Assembly: GCA_032358165.1 (NCBI GenBank)
Contig: JAALGY010000002.1
Coordinates: forward strand, 238,973 to 302,972
DNA: 64,000 nucleotides
Direction: 5' to 3'
Source: Diplosphaera chodatii
Taxonomy: Eukaryota > Chlorophyta > Trebouxiophyceae > Prasiolales > Stichococcaceae
In this document: positions 32,738-43,153 of the stretch, one piece after another
Layout: each line of letters starts with the position of its first letter
How positions within the stretch are numbered: the stretch's first letter is position 1
Position numbers and translations under genes: made by a program
Notes under the pieces: generated by a model
Told to the model about the DNA's origin: nothing
What the model saw: the letters and a program-made list of their open reading frames with translations, nothing else
The model's database searches: none

Positions 32738-35506
32738 ATGGCTGATCGAAATGCGCGGGCTCGAGGTCGGGCAGTGGCCAGAGATGCAGCCCCGCCAGCG
32801 GTGGGTCTGCCAATGATACTGGCGGCACGGGGCGCCGCGGTGTTCAGTGTGGCCCGGGTCAAGCAGGGCGCCGGGGAGGCCGCAGCGATGGTGGTCCGCG
32901 GCATTGCACAGCAGGACGTCACGGATCTGAACGGCCCACTGCAAGCGGCCGTGACAATCGAGCAGGAGGCGGGCGGCGCCGACAGGCATGAGATCATCAC
33001 CCTGCGGGGTCAGATTGCGCTGGAGCCAGCAAAGGCGCGGCGGTTCAATCTGGACTTGGCAGCGGGCCTTCGTGCCGCACCGCTTGTGAGGCTGCGCGCT
33101 GGCGAGTCGCTGGGCGAGCTGCCAGACGTTCCCGCTCCAGCGCCGCTGGCACAGCCAGCCATGCCCGCCGCTGAGCAACCACGACGCCGCCGGAAGTCGC
33201 GGTCCCGCTCACGCTCCCGCTCTCCGCGGCCGTTGCCTCGGCAGGGCGGGCAGGAGCCGCCAGCAATCGACTTGAGCGAGGACCAGTACCTCAACTCTGC
33301 GGAGCGCAAGGTAGGGGCTTCGTTGCTTAGCTTCAGCCTTGAGGCAGCCTGGGACACTCTCAGATCGCCCAGGCTTGTGGCTTACATAATCGAGAATGCT
33401 GCAAGCTCAAAGCCCGGTTGTCGGTGCAGATTGACAGCATTATACTGTAATGAATCACCATTAACTTCGTTTGCATGCTTGCATGCTGAGCGCTGATGCC
33501 TTCGATTAGTGTCCAGAGTTGTTCGTCGAGTCCAAGATTTCTTAATGTGTCGCAAGGTGCACAGCTTCACGCGCCACACTATGGTTGATGATTGTCATGT
33601 GATGGATCAGAATAGGCACGATGGCAGCACGTGTAAGCAGGCAGAGTCCTGGCGTGCTGTTGCATCACAGTAGGCACGATGGCAGCACGTGTAAGCAGGC
33701 AGAGTCCTGGCGTGCTGTTGCATCACAGTGTGCACGATGGCAGCACGTGTAAGCAGGCAGAGTCCTGGCGTGCTGTTGCATCACAGTGTGCACGATGGCA
33801 GCACGTGTAAGCAGGCAGAGTCCTGGCGTGCTGTTGCATCACAGGGTGCACGATGGCAGCACGTGTAAGCAGGCAGAGTCCTGGCGTGCTGTTGCATCAC
33901 AGTGTGCACGATGGCAGCACGTGTAAGCAGGCAGAGTCCTGGCGTGCTGTTGCATCACAGAGTGCACGATGGCAGCACGTGTAAGCAGGCAGAGTCCTGG
34001 CGTGCTGTTGCATCACAGTGTGCACGATGGCAGCTCGTGTAAGCAGGCAGAGTCCTGGCGTGCTGTTGCATCACAGTGTGCACGATGGCAGCACGTGTAA
34101 GCAGGCAGAGTCCTGGCGTGCTGTTGCATCACAGTGTGCACGATGGCAGCACGTGTAAGCAGGCAGAGTCCTGGCGTGTGGTAGCATGCTACGAAGGCAC
34201 AATGGCAGCTCACATGACGATAGTAGCCCTATAAGAGCAGTGAACAGCGGTTTGAAGGTGCTGTGCTGTGGGGTGCCCACATGGTCTCATTACCAGCGGA
34301 CATGACACATAGCAGTTGCCAGCTGTGCAGTACATCTATGAGTGAGCAAGGTGCACCTGGTTGCAGGAGGCTGTAGCGGTGCTCTATGACCGCGTCAGGA
34401 AGGAGTACGAGTGGTCGTGGGACACAGCTTGGGCGGCGACAAAGGCCGATTACAACCAGTTCTCGGAGAACAAGCAGCCGATGGCTATGGCCTTGATCAC
34501 TGCACATGAGGACAAGAAGAGGGACTTTCTACGGTGCGAACCGACCTGGTGGTGATTTGCAGCAGCATAAGCGCATGGCAGTGTCCTGCATCGAGTTGCA
34601 CAACCCTGGCCAAGCCAGTGATTGCATGCAGCTTCTGTCGGTCAGGTCGGTCCCAACATGGCAGCAGACATGACTAGCGTTGCGTGTTTAACACAGGGCG
34701 TTTTCGCCAGTGCAAATGTATGGGGAGGCAGCGGTCATGGCGGTGATGATCTTCTTCGGCATGTTGGTGGATCAGCTGGCTCTCACTTACATCACTGCAG
34801 CCAGGGTCGAGTGGGCTGCAGGCTGTCAGGATCTCAAGCGCGCAGCAGAAGCAGCAGTTCGAGCAGAATTTGCTAAATTCGGCAGGTCAGCAGGCAAGGC
34901 TGTGGCAGCAATCAACGCAGTCTCAGCACTGGCCCAGACATGGCGTGGAAAGCTGGCAGCAGCGGCACAGGAACAGGCGCGGCACGCGATGGATCAGGAA
35001 CGACACATAATGGCAATTCAACAGGTGACTACGGCTGAGCATACATAAACAAGCAGCCTTCAAGTGGACTTGGTTGGGTGCTCAAGACCGACTGCCATGG
35101 CAGCAGAGCCAGCTGTCCTTGGGGTCAATGGCTGAACCATGTACGGGCAGCTGATGCAGACATTGTGTCGGCGCAGACAGACACACTGACGAGGATACTG
35201 GCACGCGGGAGCGCCGGCGGCGCGGGCATGGGCGCAAGCGCCGGAGGAAACGCTTACCCCTCGGGGGGCCAGCGGCCAAGCGGCGGTGCATCGCGTCAGT
35301 ACGGCGGCAGGCCGCAGCCAGCAAACCTCATGCAGCAGGCAGGCATCCAGCAGGATGACGGATGTGTGTATTGGAATGGCAGCCAGGGGTCGTGCACGCG
35401 GCCCAGGTGCAACTACACACACACTGCGGGCGCAGCCTCCGATGCGCATAAAAAGTATGTGAGGACACATGGCGAGCCGCCGCGGCCGCCGCAGCGGCGG
35501 GCCTAA
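32738..35506 (+). CDS. Gag-like ORF1 of the retroelement, spliced, with CCCH zinc finger
   Basis: Probable nucleocapsid/gag protein. Exons: 32738-33310, 34367-34533, 34697-35024 and about 35177-35506 (TAA); phases agree. The start is the ATG at 32738 in the first frame after A1. The N-terminal part is Ala-rich and ends in an RRRRKSRSRSRSRSP stretch, a basic RNA-binding and nuclear-targeting type of sequence. The middle part is helical and charged (coiled-coil-like near KRAAEAAVRAEFAKF). The last exon is Gly-rich and carries a CVYWNGSQGSCTRPRCNYTH finger (C-x9-C-x4-C-x3-H). Intron 1 is 1,056 bp and contains the 58-bp minisatellite. The acceptor of the last exon is the least certain, because several AGs lie nearby. 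The stop is followed three bases later by the pol ATG. Confidence 0.75.
33615..34194. repeat. Minisatellite, ten tandem copies of a 58-bp unit
   Basis: Units begin near 33615, 33673, 33731, 33789, 33847, 33905, 33963, 34021, 34079 and 34137. Each has GCACGATGGCAGCACGTGTA followed by AGCAGGCAGAGTCCTGGCGT and a TGCTGTTGCATCACAG end. Copies differ by only one or two bases (for example GCAGCTCGTG in the eighth); the tenth degenerates after CTGGCGTG. The array lies wholly inside intron 1 of the retroelement ORF1. Confidence 0.95.
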
Positions 35507-35509
35507 AGC

Positions 35510-38321
35510 ATGGCGCCGCCTGCAGGCCAAAACGCCGCCCAGCAGCCAGCAGCCTCGGCAGAGGCAGCTGCAGACTGGGAGCCTGCAGGCGGCATGGAGC
35601 CGGCAACAGCAGCGCTTCTCGAGGCGGAGCTGGAGCTGGAGTTTGACCTTGCAGCAGTCGATCAGCAACAGATTGCTGCAGATGTCAGGGGGAGGGCACC
35701 CCCACAACAGGATGGGATAGGCATACAGCAGCTCGTGTCAGACGTGCAGCAATGTGACATGGTAGCAGAGGTGCTAGCAAGGCTGGCAAAGCATGGAACT
35801 GGGAACGATGTGGACGACACATCGGATGATGTTTGGTTGCAGCGGGTAGCAGACCTTGCATTATCAGATGATATGTTTCAGGCAGGTAACATCAGCCAGC
35901 ACATGCCAGCATTTGAGGCGTACTTCCAGGCAGCAGGGGCACTAAAGCGTGGGAAGGTAAAGCAGGTGCTGCGCCAGATCAAGCATGGGCTCAGCATAGA
36001 TTTCGTGCATCCTCGCTCAGCAGCACAGCAAGAGCATCCAAGGTTTGCCAGCAAGCTGCGGCAGGTGGAGCAGCTGCTGCAGCAGACAGTGCCAGCAGAG
36101 CAGATTACCAGCTTGCTCAACAGCGACATGCCACAGCGTGTGGTATTCAAGAACAGAGTGTCATGCCAGCAGCACGCGGACTGGGTCGGAGATCAGATCG
36201 GCGAACTGCTCAGAGTTGGAACGTTACGGGTGTGGCAGCAACAGTGGGGCCAGCCGGTGGTAGTCAGCGGCATGGGCGTGGTGCCAAAGGCTGGCAATAA
36301 GCTTCGTCTCATCGTGGATCTGCGCTACCTCAACCTCTTCGTGAGGTGCGCCTTGAGCAGCAAAGAGGCTTGCACAGAATGCTGCAATGCTTTCAGAGTC
36401 AGACCGACATCTGCAGTGCACAAGCTGATAGGAGCATGCATACATACAGACCGCTGACTGCACATGCATGTGGCATGAGCTGCAGGTACACACCATTCAA
36501 GTACGAGCGGCTAAAGGACGTACTGACGTACATCAAGCAGGGCGACGTGGTGGCCTCGACAGATATGAGGTCGGGGTACCATCAGCAGCCCATGGCACAA
36601 TCAGCGTGGCCCTATTTAGCAGTGCAATTTCAGGGTGTGGTGTACTGCTACACGCACATGTGCTTCGGCTTGGCATCAGCTTGTGAAGTGTACACCACAC
36701 TAATGGGAGAGATCTTGCGACCCTTGCGCAGCGGCCAGCTTGCTAGCGAACGCCTCACCACCATGATAGATGATACGCAGATTGCATACAGCAGCAAAGC
36801 ACAGGGCAAGTATCGGATGTATACCGTTGTGCTGCTGTATTCAGCATTGGGCTTCTTTCTCAGCTTGGACAAGTGCAGCTTGTTGCCACAACACAGCAAT
36901 AAAATTCTCGGACTGATCGTTGATGCACAGCAGCTTCGGTTTGTAGTGCCAGATGACAAGATCAGCAAGTTCAAGTCAGCTGCAGCATGGTTCCTTCAAC
37001 AGCACCACATATCAGCCAGACAGATTGCACAGCTGGCTGGGACAATACTTTCGTTTGCACCAGCAGTGGCGCTAGCGCCGCTATTTACGCGAGAGTTGTA
37101 TCATGCAGTCAAGGGAACACAGGCGAGTCCAGCTGCCGATGGCATGAGTTGTAGGCGATGAAAGAAAGCAGCCATATGACAGGGCCATGCATTTTGCAGG
37201 GCTGGGATCAGACCTTTGCCATTGGCGGCGGCGCACGAGAGGAAGTCAAGTTCCTACTGGAGAACATCGAAGCTATGAATGGTGAGCAGCGATGCCCAGA
37301 GCTGACACCTGCATAACACTGGAAGTGAATAGCCTGGGTGTCATTAGACGCAGCTGACCAGAGTGGCTATTGGGCCCTACTGTCAGCTGATGCATGCTGA
37401 CCGGAAGGTATGCCATTGATGATGGATTGATCCGCTGCAGGATCCAACATGTTCAAGCGAGAAGCTGCCGTGGTGGTCGTCGGCGACGCGTCGGAAACCA
37501 CCTATGCAGGGTACACTCCCAATGGCGAGCTGCCAGCGGCAATCCAGGTGCCCTTCACAGCGGCTGAGCAGCAGCGCATGGCGGCGCGGCAGTTCAGTTC
37601 GACCAGCCGCGAAGCAATCGGTCTGTGCAAGGTGGTGCATGTGGTGCTGGAGCAGCTGCCAGCGGAGCTGCTCAGCAGACAGAGAATACAATTCATCGGC
37701 GACAACCAGGGCTGCATATCGGTATTCCAGCATATGAGAGGGCAGCCAGAAATCGTGCAGCATATGAAAGCAATGAGGTTAGCTGTGGCTGCGGCCGACG
37801 CCGAGATAGAATATGTGTGGCAGCCCAGGGAGTCAGCGGAGATTCGTCAGGCAGATGCACTGTCAAAGGAGATCGACACATCAGACATCATCCTCAGCAA
37901 GCGTGTCACCTCACAGCTGTGTCAGAAGTTTGGGCAGCCCACCTGTGATGCATTTGCAACGTCTGTAGATGGCGGATCCAAGGCAGATTGCTGGTATAGC
38001 AAGTTTTTCGAACCGGGCTGCAGTGGAGTCAATGGGCTTCGTCATGCCTGGGGTAATAAGCAATTGGTGTGGGTGTTCCCACCGTTCGATTTGGTTGCAG
38101 TCAGCATCAAGAAGGTGCAGGAAGAGCAAGTGCATTGTGTCCTGATCGTGCCCCAGTGGACTCGGTTCTGGTCGGCAATGTTGGCGGAGTTGCCAGTGGT
38201 AGAGGAGGTGTTGCTGGCATACACTGCAGGACTGTATCGGTTGACGAGCAGAGTACCAAAAGAGTGGCATGGAAATCAGCCTAGGATCCCTTTGCGAGCT
38301 TTGCATATCAAGTACAAGTAA
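35510..38321 (+). CDS. Pol of the retroelement: reverse transcriptase, RNase H, methyltransferase-like domain
   Basis: Exons 35510-36345, 36486-37122, 37200-37281, 37441-38321 (TAA); every phase agrees, giving about 811 residues. The first ~220 residues are a Gln-rich helical region. The reverse transcriptase follows: VVPKAGNKLRLIVDLRYLN, motif A STDMRSGYHQQPM, FGLASA, and MIDDTQIAY in the YxDD position (Tyr replaced by Met, both Asp present). RNase H has VVVVGDASE, GDNQGCISVF and RQADALSKE, supplying the acidic residues. The last ~130 residues, with CDAFAT, a WYSKFF segment and VFPPFDLV, match the methyltransferase-like domain found after RNase H in DIRS-order elements. Intron 2 uses a GC donor (CAG|GCGAGT). 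The gene starts three bases after the ORF1 stop, so it may be made by reinitiation or from its own transcript. Confidence 0.88.
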
Positions 38322-38432
38322 TGTAAACGTGACCAGACACACAGATGTCCATTATACAGTGTGGTGTCAGTTGCAGTACTGGTTGAACATGCACACAGTA
38401 TGCTGCCTGATACATGCCTGCTATGTAGAAGT

Positions 38433-39725
38433 CTACTTCCGACGTCGCTTCAAATTGTTATGATGAGCATCGCGATTGAGGTAGCGATGCTGGATGATCG
38501 CCTCTGTCTTGTTCAATGCATGCTGGGTGATGGCTGACAAGCTGCAGCCTAGGCTGTCCAGCTGCTGCAGGCGGCCACGCCGAAAACCATGAGGTGTGAG
38601 ATCGCCACCTATGCCGAGCTGCTGCTGTCGCGCCTTCAGCATCGCATTGATGCTTGAACTGGACATGGGCTTGTCTGCGAACTGGCTGCGGCAGGGTGCC
38701 AGGGGCCGAGTCAGGTACCCAGACAGTGGCCTGCTGGCGAAAGCACTGTGCTCCAGCTGCAGCTGCCGCAGCCACCAGATGCAACACAGATGCTGATCGT
38801 CAGCGCTGAGTACCTCGACTGGGACGCGACCGCCGTTGGATGCCGGTGCGGTCTTGGTGCCGTCTGGCCTGAAAAACAGCTGGCTGCCAGGCTGGACATC
38901 TGCACCGCTGGTCATGAAATCGCTGACTGAAGAGCCATCGGTGAAGATGACGTCGCTGGTGCGCAGGCGGCCAGCATTGTCGCCTCGCAGGGCGGTGTGC
39001 CACAGGGTGCTGATCAGAAAGCCGTCACGAGCCGCCATCACTGCTGCTGCTGTGTGGGGTTCCGTGTCCTCGAGCATCACTGCCATGGCCTGCAGCAGCT
39101 GATCCACTTGCTCAAAGGTGACTGGAGCAGCAGCGCCCTGGCTGACGCCCTTGCTGCGCAGCTCATTGCCGTAGCCCTTCCGAAGCAGGCGGACGACTGA
39201 GCTGAGCACCGGGTTCCCCTGCTGCAGGTCCTCCTGCAGCATCTGGTGAGGGCCAGCACGCCCCTCAACATGCTCGAAGTAAGAGCTGAGGTGAGACAGC
39301 ATGGCTGCCAGTGATGCTGCAGCTGTAATCCGCTCGCCTGAGGCCGGTAGCTGCGAGCCAGCATGCTGGGGCAACCAGTGCTGGGTCAGGTACACTGCCA
39401 GCAGCTCTGGAGAGATGGTTGCCATGTTGCAGCCTGGGAAGTGGCATGCTAGCCAGGCCTGCAGCTCCGACACATGGCGTCGCTGTGCAGCAGCTGTTGC
39501 TGGCTTGACTGCCTGGGCCATGAGGGCAGCTGTGGCATCCATGCCATCGGTGACAGTCTGCAAGCTGGCCAGCCAGCTGGGGGACGTGTGCACCGCTGGC
39601 AGGTGGGCTGTTGGGTACCGCTGCTTCGCCAGCAGCAATTCATGTAGGAACCCGGCATCCGTCAGCGATGCCAGCTCTGCACTGGCATCCTGCAAGCATG
39701 ACACGACCGCTGATGACAGTGCCAA
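38433..39725 (-). CDS. Tyrosine recombinase of the retroelement, inverted orientation
   Basis: Lambda-integrase-type recombinase expected to insert the circular cDNA. Its 430 codons run opposite to pol and converge with it, 111 bases apart. Catalytic positions are visible: the first Arg in TALRGDNAGRL, the HxxR box in LTPHGFRRG, a further His in ITQHALNKTE, and the nucleophile Tyr in IIQHRYLN near the C-terminus, followed by a basic NLKRRRK tail. An N-terminal core-binding-like helical region (RHVSELQAWLACHFPG) precedes it. The frame's first codon is TTG at 39725 and there is a stop upstream, so translation may begin at the in-frame ATG near 39,540 or be joined to an upstream exon. The frame is free of stops, consistent with a functional enzyme. 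Confidence 0.85.
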   Translation of the reverse strand: MALSSAVVSCLQDASAELASLTDAGFLHELLLAKQRYPTAHLPAVHTSPSWLASLQTVTDGMDATAALMAQAVKPATAAAQRRHVSELQAWLACHFPGCNMATISPELLAVYLTQHWLPQHAGSQLPASGERITAAASLAAMLSHLSSYFEHVEGRAGPHQMLQEDLQQGNPVLSSVVRLLRKGYGNELRSKGVSQGAAAPVTFEQVDQLLQAMAVMLEDTEPHTAAAVMAARDGFLISTLWHTALRGDNAGRLRTSDVIFTDGSSVSDFMTSGADVQPGSQLFFRPDGTKTAPASNGGRVPVEVLSADDQHLCCIWWLRQLQLEHSAFASRPLSGYLTRPLAPCRSQFADKPMSSSSINAMLKARQQQLGIGGDLTPHGFRRGRLQQLDSLGCSLSAITQHALNKTEAIIQHRYLNRDAHHNNLKRRRK

Positions 39726-39840
39726 TCTTGAAGAGTTGAAAATTTGCCTCAGTCACAGCAGCTCAGAATGACTTGATCTGCTGGGCCTGAGGCCGCGCAG
39801 ACACGCGGTGCCTGCGCGCAGTGTTGGCCACTGAGTATGT

Positions 39841-39935
39841 GGGGTAAGGTGTAGGTTCCTAACTCAGGAGCCTGGCATCTTAACACGCCAATATCTCAGG
39901 GCTAAACAGCTCAGCACTTCAGCAAAAGGTGTTGT
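39841..39935 (+). repeat. Split direct repeat B1
   Basis: 95 bp, identical to 40249-40343. Its last four bases (TTGT) are shared with the start of A2. Confidence 0.95.
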
Positions 39936-40101
39936 GGTAATGCAACTGTAAGGTTACACAGAGGCCAAGTAAAGTTCACACATGCTGACAAACGCGCGCC
40001 AAGCTTCGGGAGCAGCACCGAGACGTGCTGCACTTCAGTTCGCACACGCTGCTGATTGCAAGTGAGCTGTTTAGCAGCGGAGAAGCTCTCAAAAAGTTTC
40101 T
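39932..40101 (+). repeat. Split direct repeat A2
   Basis: 170 bp, identical to A1 at 32526-32695. Fused directly to B1 through TTGT, which marks the likely recombination crossover. Confidence 0.95.
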
Positions 40102-40248
40102 CCCGCCCACCCGCCCTCTTTCTGGTTCGTTTGTTGCAGCCCGCAGGCGTCTGCAGTGTTTGCACGCTTACCTGCAGGCTGTCGTCGGGGTTGCACCTCG
40201 ACGCTTGGGTGTCCGTACCGCCTGTACGGAGATCCGGGAATCAGAGGG

Positions 40249-40343
40249 GGGGTAAGGTGTAGGTTCCTAACTCAGGAGCCTGGCATCTTAACACGCCAAT
40301 ATCTCAGGGCTAAACAGCTCAGCACTTCAGCAAAAGGTGTTGT
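40249..40343 (+). repeat. Split direct repeat B2 (right end of the retroelement)
   Basis: 95 bp, identical to B1, ending AAAAGGTGTTGT immediately before the right target flank CAACACCC. Confidence 0.95.
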
Positions 40344-42229
40344 CAACACCCAGAAAACACGCACGCATCACGTGTGATAGTCGCACATGGAGATCCAAAC
40401 TGCCTGGTCGTCACTTTGGCTACCGAATGGGGGCAAACAAAAGGAATGCATGTCACTTTCATAACCGTATAGATTTCAAGCCTGACGAGGTCGTGCTCAA
40501 GGCTGTGTGCTTACTAAGGCAACCTGCTCACTTTCAGTGCAAGCGACTTTTGAGCATGCTTGCGTACGACGTTGTCCGGATTGCTCAGCATACAGCAAAC
40601 AACAGGAAGCACAGACTGCTGGAGACTCGGGTATGGCGATGGGCGTACTGTAAAGCATGTTGTGTACTGCTGTTATGCAACAACTCCGAGCGTGCCCTGG
40701 CACATTTGCAGCGCTTATATCACCATGCACGGGCATAGCATGCATGGTATGAACCAGAAAGGCCAAATTGAACGTGCATGTTATATTCCAATGACATCAC
40801 ACGTCTGCAGTCGCTACAAGGGAATAGCTTGGGCCTAGGTAGGCGGCGGCGGAAGTCATGTGCCAAGCGACTTATTTCTGATAGGAACTTGACTCGCTTC
40901 TGGCTGTATGTCAGTTGTATGTGGATTGTTTGTGGCACCTCCAGTAAACTTGCAAATGCTTCTGACTGACGAATGTGAGTTGCGAAGCATGTTGCAGAAA
41001 CAAGGGCTGTTGTTGGTCTATGGCACTACGAGCACAGCCAAACGAAAGCGCACACTGTACCAGCCAGAGGGCGTGCGTCGTCCATGCGTTTTGCACATCG
41101 ATCATGCATGTTGCACACAGTGACATGTTCGGTGTGACAGATGCATACATAGGCGTCATATGCAGCCAACTCCAACATCTGACACTTCTGCGAGGGTGTA
41201 GCGCAGTAGCGAGCAGAAGCTAGTCCGAGGAGTCCTCAGGCCCGTACAAGCATGCTTTGGCGGCATTCAGCCTCTCAGGCTGTGCCGGCAGGCCGTGAGC
41301 GCTGCACTGTCCGTTCCGGAGCACTCTCGGGCGGTGATGCAATCGATACGCCGGATTTTCGGGCACTGTACAATCTGCAAGCAACCTCGCTGCTCACCCG
41401 CATGCCCACTGGCTGCCTACGGTATGTTGCTGTCTGCATCTAGGCCAGCAGCATGACAGAAGTACGGTTTGGTATTGCTGCCACAGCACCGATAGCGGTA
41501 ACATCATTCAGCTGCAGCCAAATGGACAGACACGCCAGGCTGAAAAGTTTTGGCCCAGGGTGCGTGACGCGCCAATGTGATATGAGTTACCAGCACGAGC
41601 CCAAAACACGCGGTGCGGCCCACACCGAGGCCAACAGCAACAGTATATCTGCACCCATGGAGTGACTACAACAGTTTGAGCACCCTGTTGCCGGAGGTAG
41701 GCAACAGTCAGCTGGGCGGGAGCCTCGTCACGGCCAAGAAACAGACGAGAAACCCATCTTTGGCAAGGACGATCTTGTTTTGTTCCTGGGTTTCATGCAC
41801 TGCTGTCCACAGCAGATGCACAAGCTACGTAGTATGCTCGTCAGTGACTTAGAAGACGCAAAAGTGTTAGTTCGAGAAGTTTGATCCCACGCACGTATAG
41901 CTTGCTTGCCTGGGTAACTGTCAATGCAGACGGTCGTCCGTCCCATTTACTCTGGGAGTGCTTGCGGTGCAGCCATGGCCTCTGCAGTGCGCTACTATAG
42001 TGGCACCAGCTCGTTGCACCAGATCTGCAGCCATCCTTGGAGCTATCTGTGCCCTCGGCCACATCCGAAGGTCCCAGTGCGGCATTTGACATGCCGCACA
42101 GCTATCCTATTCGGCAGGAAGACACGCATAGCTGCGGTCCATGGTCCTACAAACTTTCCTTCCATGTTCTCGCTGTCAAGATGTACAACGACTGTCAAGT
42201 TGGAAAGTATTATGGCCCCTGCATCAGCA
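40344..42229. other. Region with weak exon candidates only
   Basis: Open plus-strand frames occur at 40,337-40,738 and at 41,252-41,443, the latter ending at a GTATGT donor. These may be upstream exons of gene F, but no in-phase chain could be made. Confidence 0.35.
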
Positions 42230-43153
42230 TGCAATGCAAGCAGCAGTGCTGGCCAGCCAACTGCCACTCGAAGGCAGCTGGATCAGTTGTTCGACGTTCT
42301 GTCCACCGAACACAACATCGTGACAGGTCAGTGCTGGTCTTCCGCCGACTATCACAGCTTTGAAGGTCGGATGCTTTATGGTGCTGGTGACGGTGTGGAG
42401 GCCATTGGATGCTGCTACTTTGCGGTGAGCACATGGCAAAGCATGAAACATGGCTACATGACTTTTTCATATTGCAAACCCTGTTTGCAAGGTCTTCATA
42501 TGCATAGAGCTCTGCCGCACTGCACATCATAGCGCCAAGTGGCTTGTCCACAAAAGCACATTGCATGTGCCGGTGTTGTCTCACTACAAAATGTGCGTGT
42601 AAATTAGACAATGGCATTTCGCTTCGCTTCCAGACATGTTGACAAGTAGGACTTGTGCATGCTGCAGGGGCAAGCAGCTAAGTGTTTGGCAGAAAATGGT
42701 TACCTGGAGCTCATTTACGGGGGCTTTGATCACGACGACGATCAGAGGGACAAATTGGTGGCCGATGTGATTTGCAAAGCAGCTCTTTCCTGCAACATCC
42801 CCATACAGTGAGTATATCAAGGATTGGTCATGGAAGGCAGTAGTTCTCGCAGGCATCCAACACCTGCACAGAAGTGTGAGCGTATTGGATGCCAACACTC
42901 GCATGGTTCGCATCATGCGTGCATGCTTTCAACTTGTTGACATCTCACGCAACTCTAACTGAGACACAGCGCATATCTGAATGTCAGGATCAGCAATGAA
43001 GACCACTATCATTCGGATCTGCAAATCGCTGGCTTTGATCCTAAGGAGTTTGCCAGGGAGAAGACGGGCGAATGGGAGGATTTTGAATTCCATGAAGACG
43101 GCACCATGAGAACTTTTCTAATGTATAAGAAGTACAAAAACCACGGGAAGTGA
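42230..43153 (+). CDS. 3' exons of a gene of unknown function (gene F)
   Basis: Three consecutive exons read well. One ends at 42424 (TTTGCG|GTGAGC) and includes RRQLDQLFDVLSTEH and SADYHSFEGRMLYG. The next is 42668-42807, with an acidic GFDHDDDQRDKLV segment. The terminal exon is 42970-43153 (TGA), ending KKYKNHGK. The last two join in phase. The product is hydrophilic and acidic, with no membrane segment and no motif I recognise. The first exon's start and any upstream exons are unresolved. Its base composition is somewhat more AT-rich than that of the LSD1-like and SNM1-like genes. Confidence 0.5.

Larger units (their letters stand above)
32526..40343 (+). mobile_element. Complete Kangaroo/PAT-like tyrosine-recombinase (DIRS-order) retrotransposon
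   Basis: A 7,818-bp element bounded by TTGT on both sides. Its layout is that of PAT/Kangaroo elements: A1 (32526-32695), gag-like gene, pol gene, inverted recombinase gene, B1 (39841-39935) fused to A2 (39932-40101), 147 bp, then B2 (40249-40343). A1 and A2 are identical over 170 bp and B1 and B2 over 95 bp. There are no LTRs, no aspartic protease, no DDE integrase and no target-site duplication (flanks CTCGCA and CAACAC), as expected for recombinase-driven insertion. The recombinase gene on the opposite strand is the arrangement known from Kangaroo of Volvox. Reading frames are open after splicing, so the copy may be young and functional. Confidence 0.92.

Noticed and set aside
33615..34194. 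CRISPR-like array
   Set aside because: The 58-bp units are contiguous with no unique spacers, lie inside a retroelement intron, and the genome is eukaryotic. This is a minisatellite.
35026..35176. A 31-base intron (35025-35056) in ORF1
   Set aside because: Phase would fit, but such a short intron is implausible; the acceptor at 35176 also keeps phase and gives a normal length.
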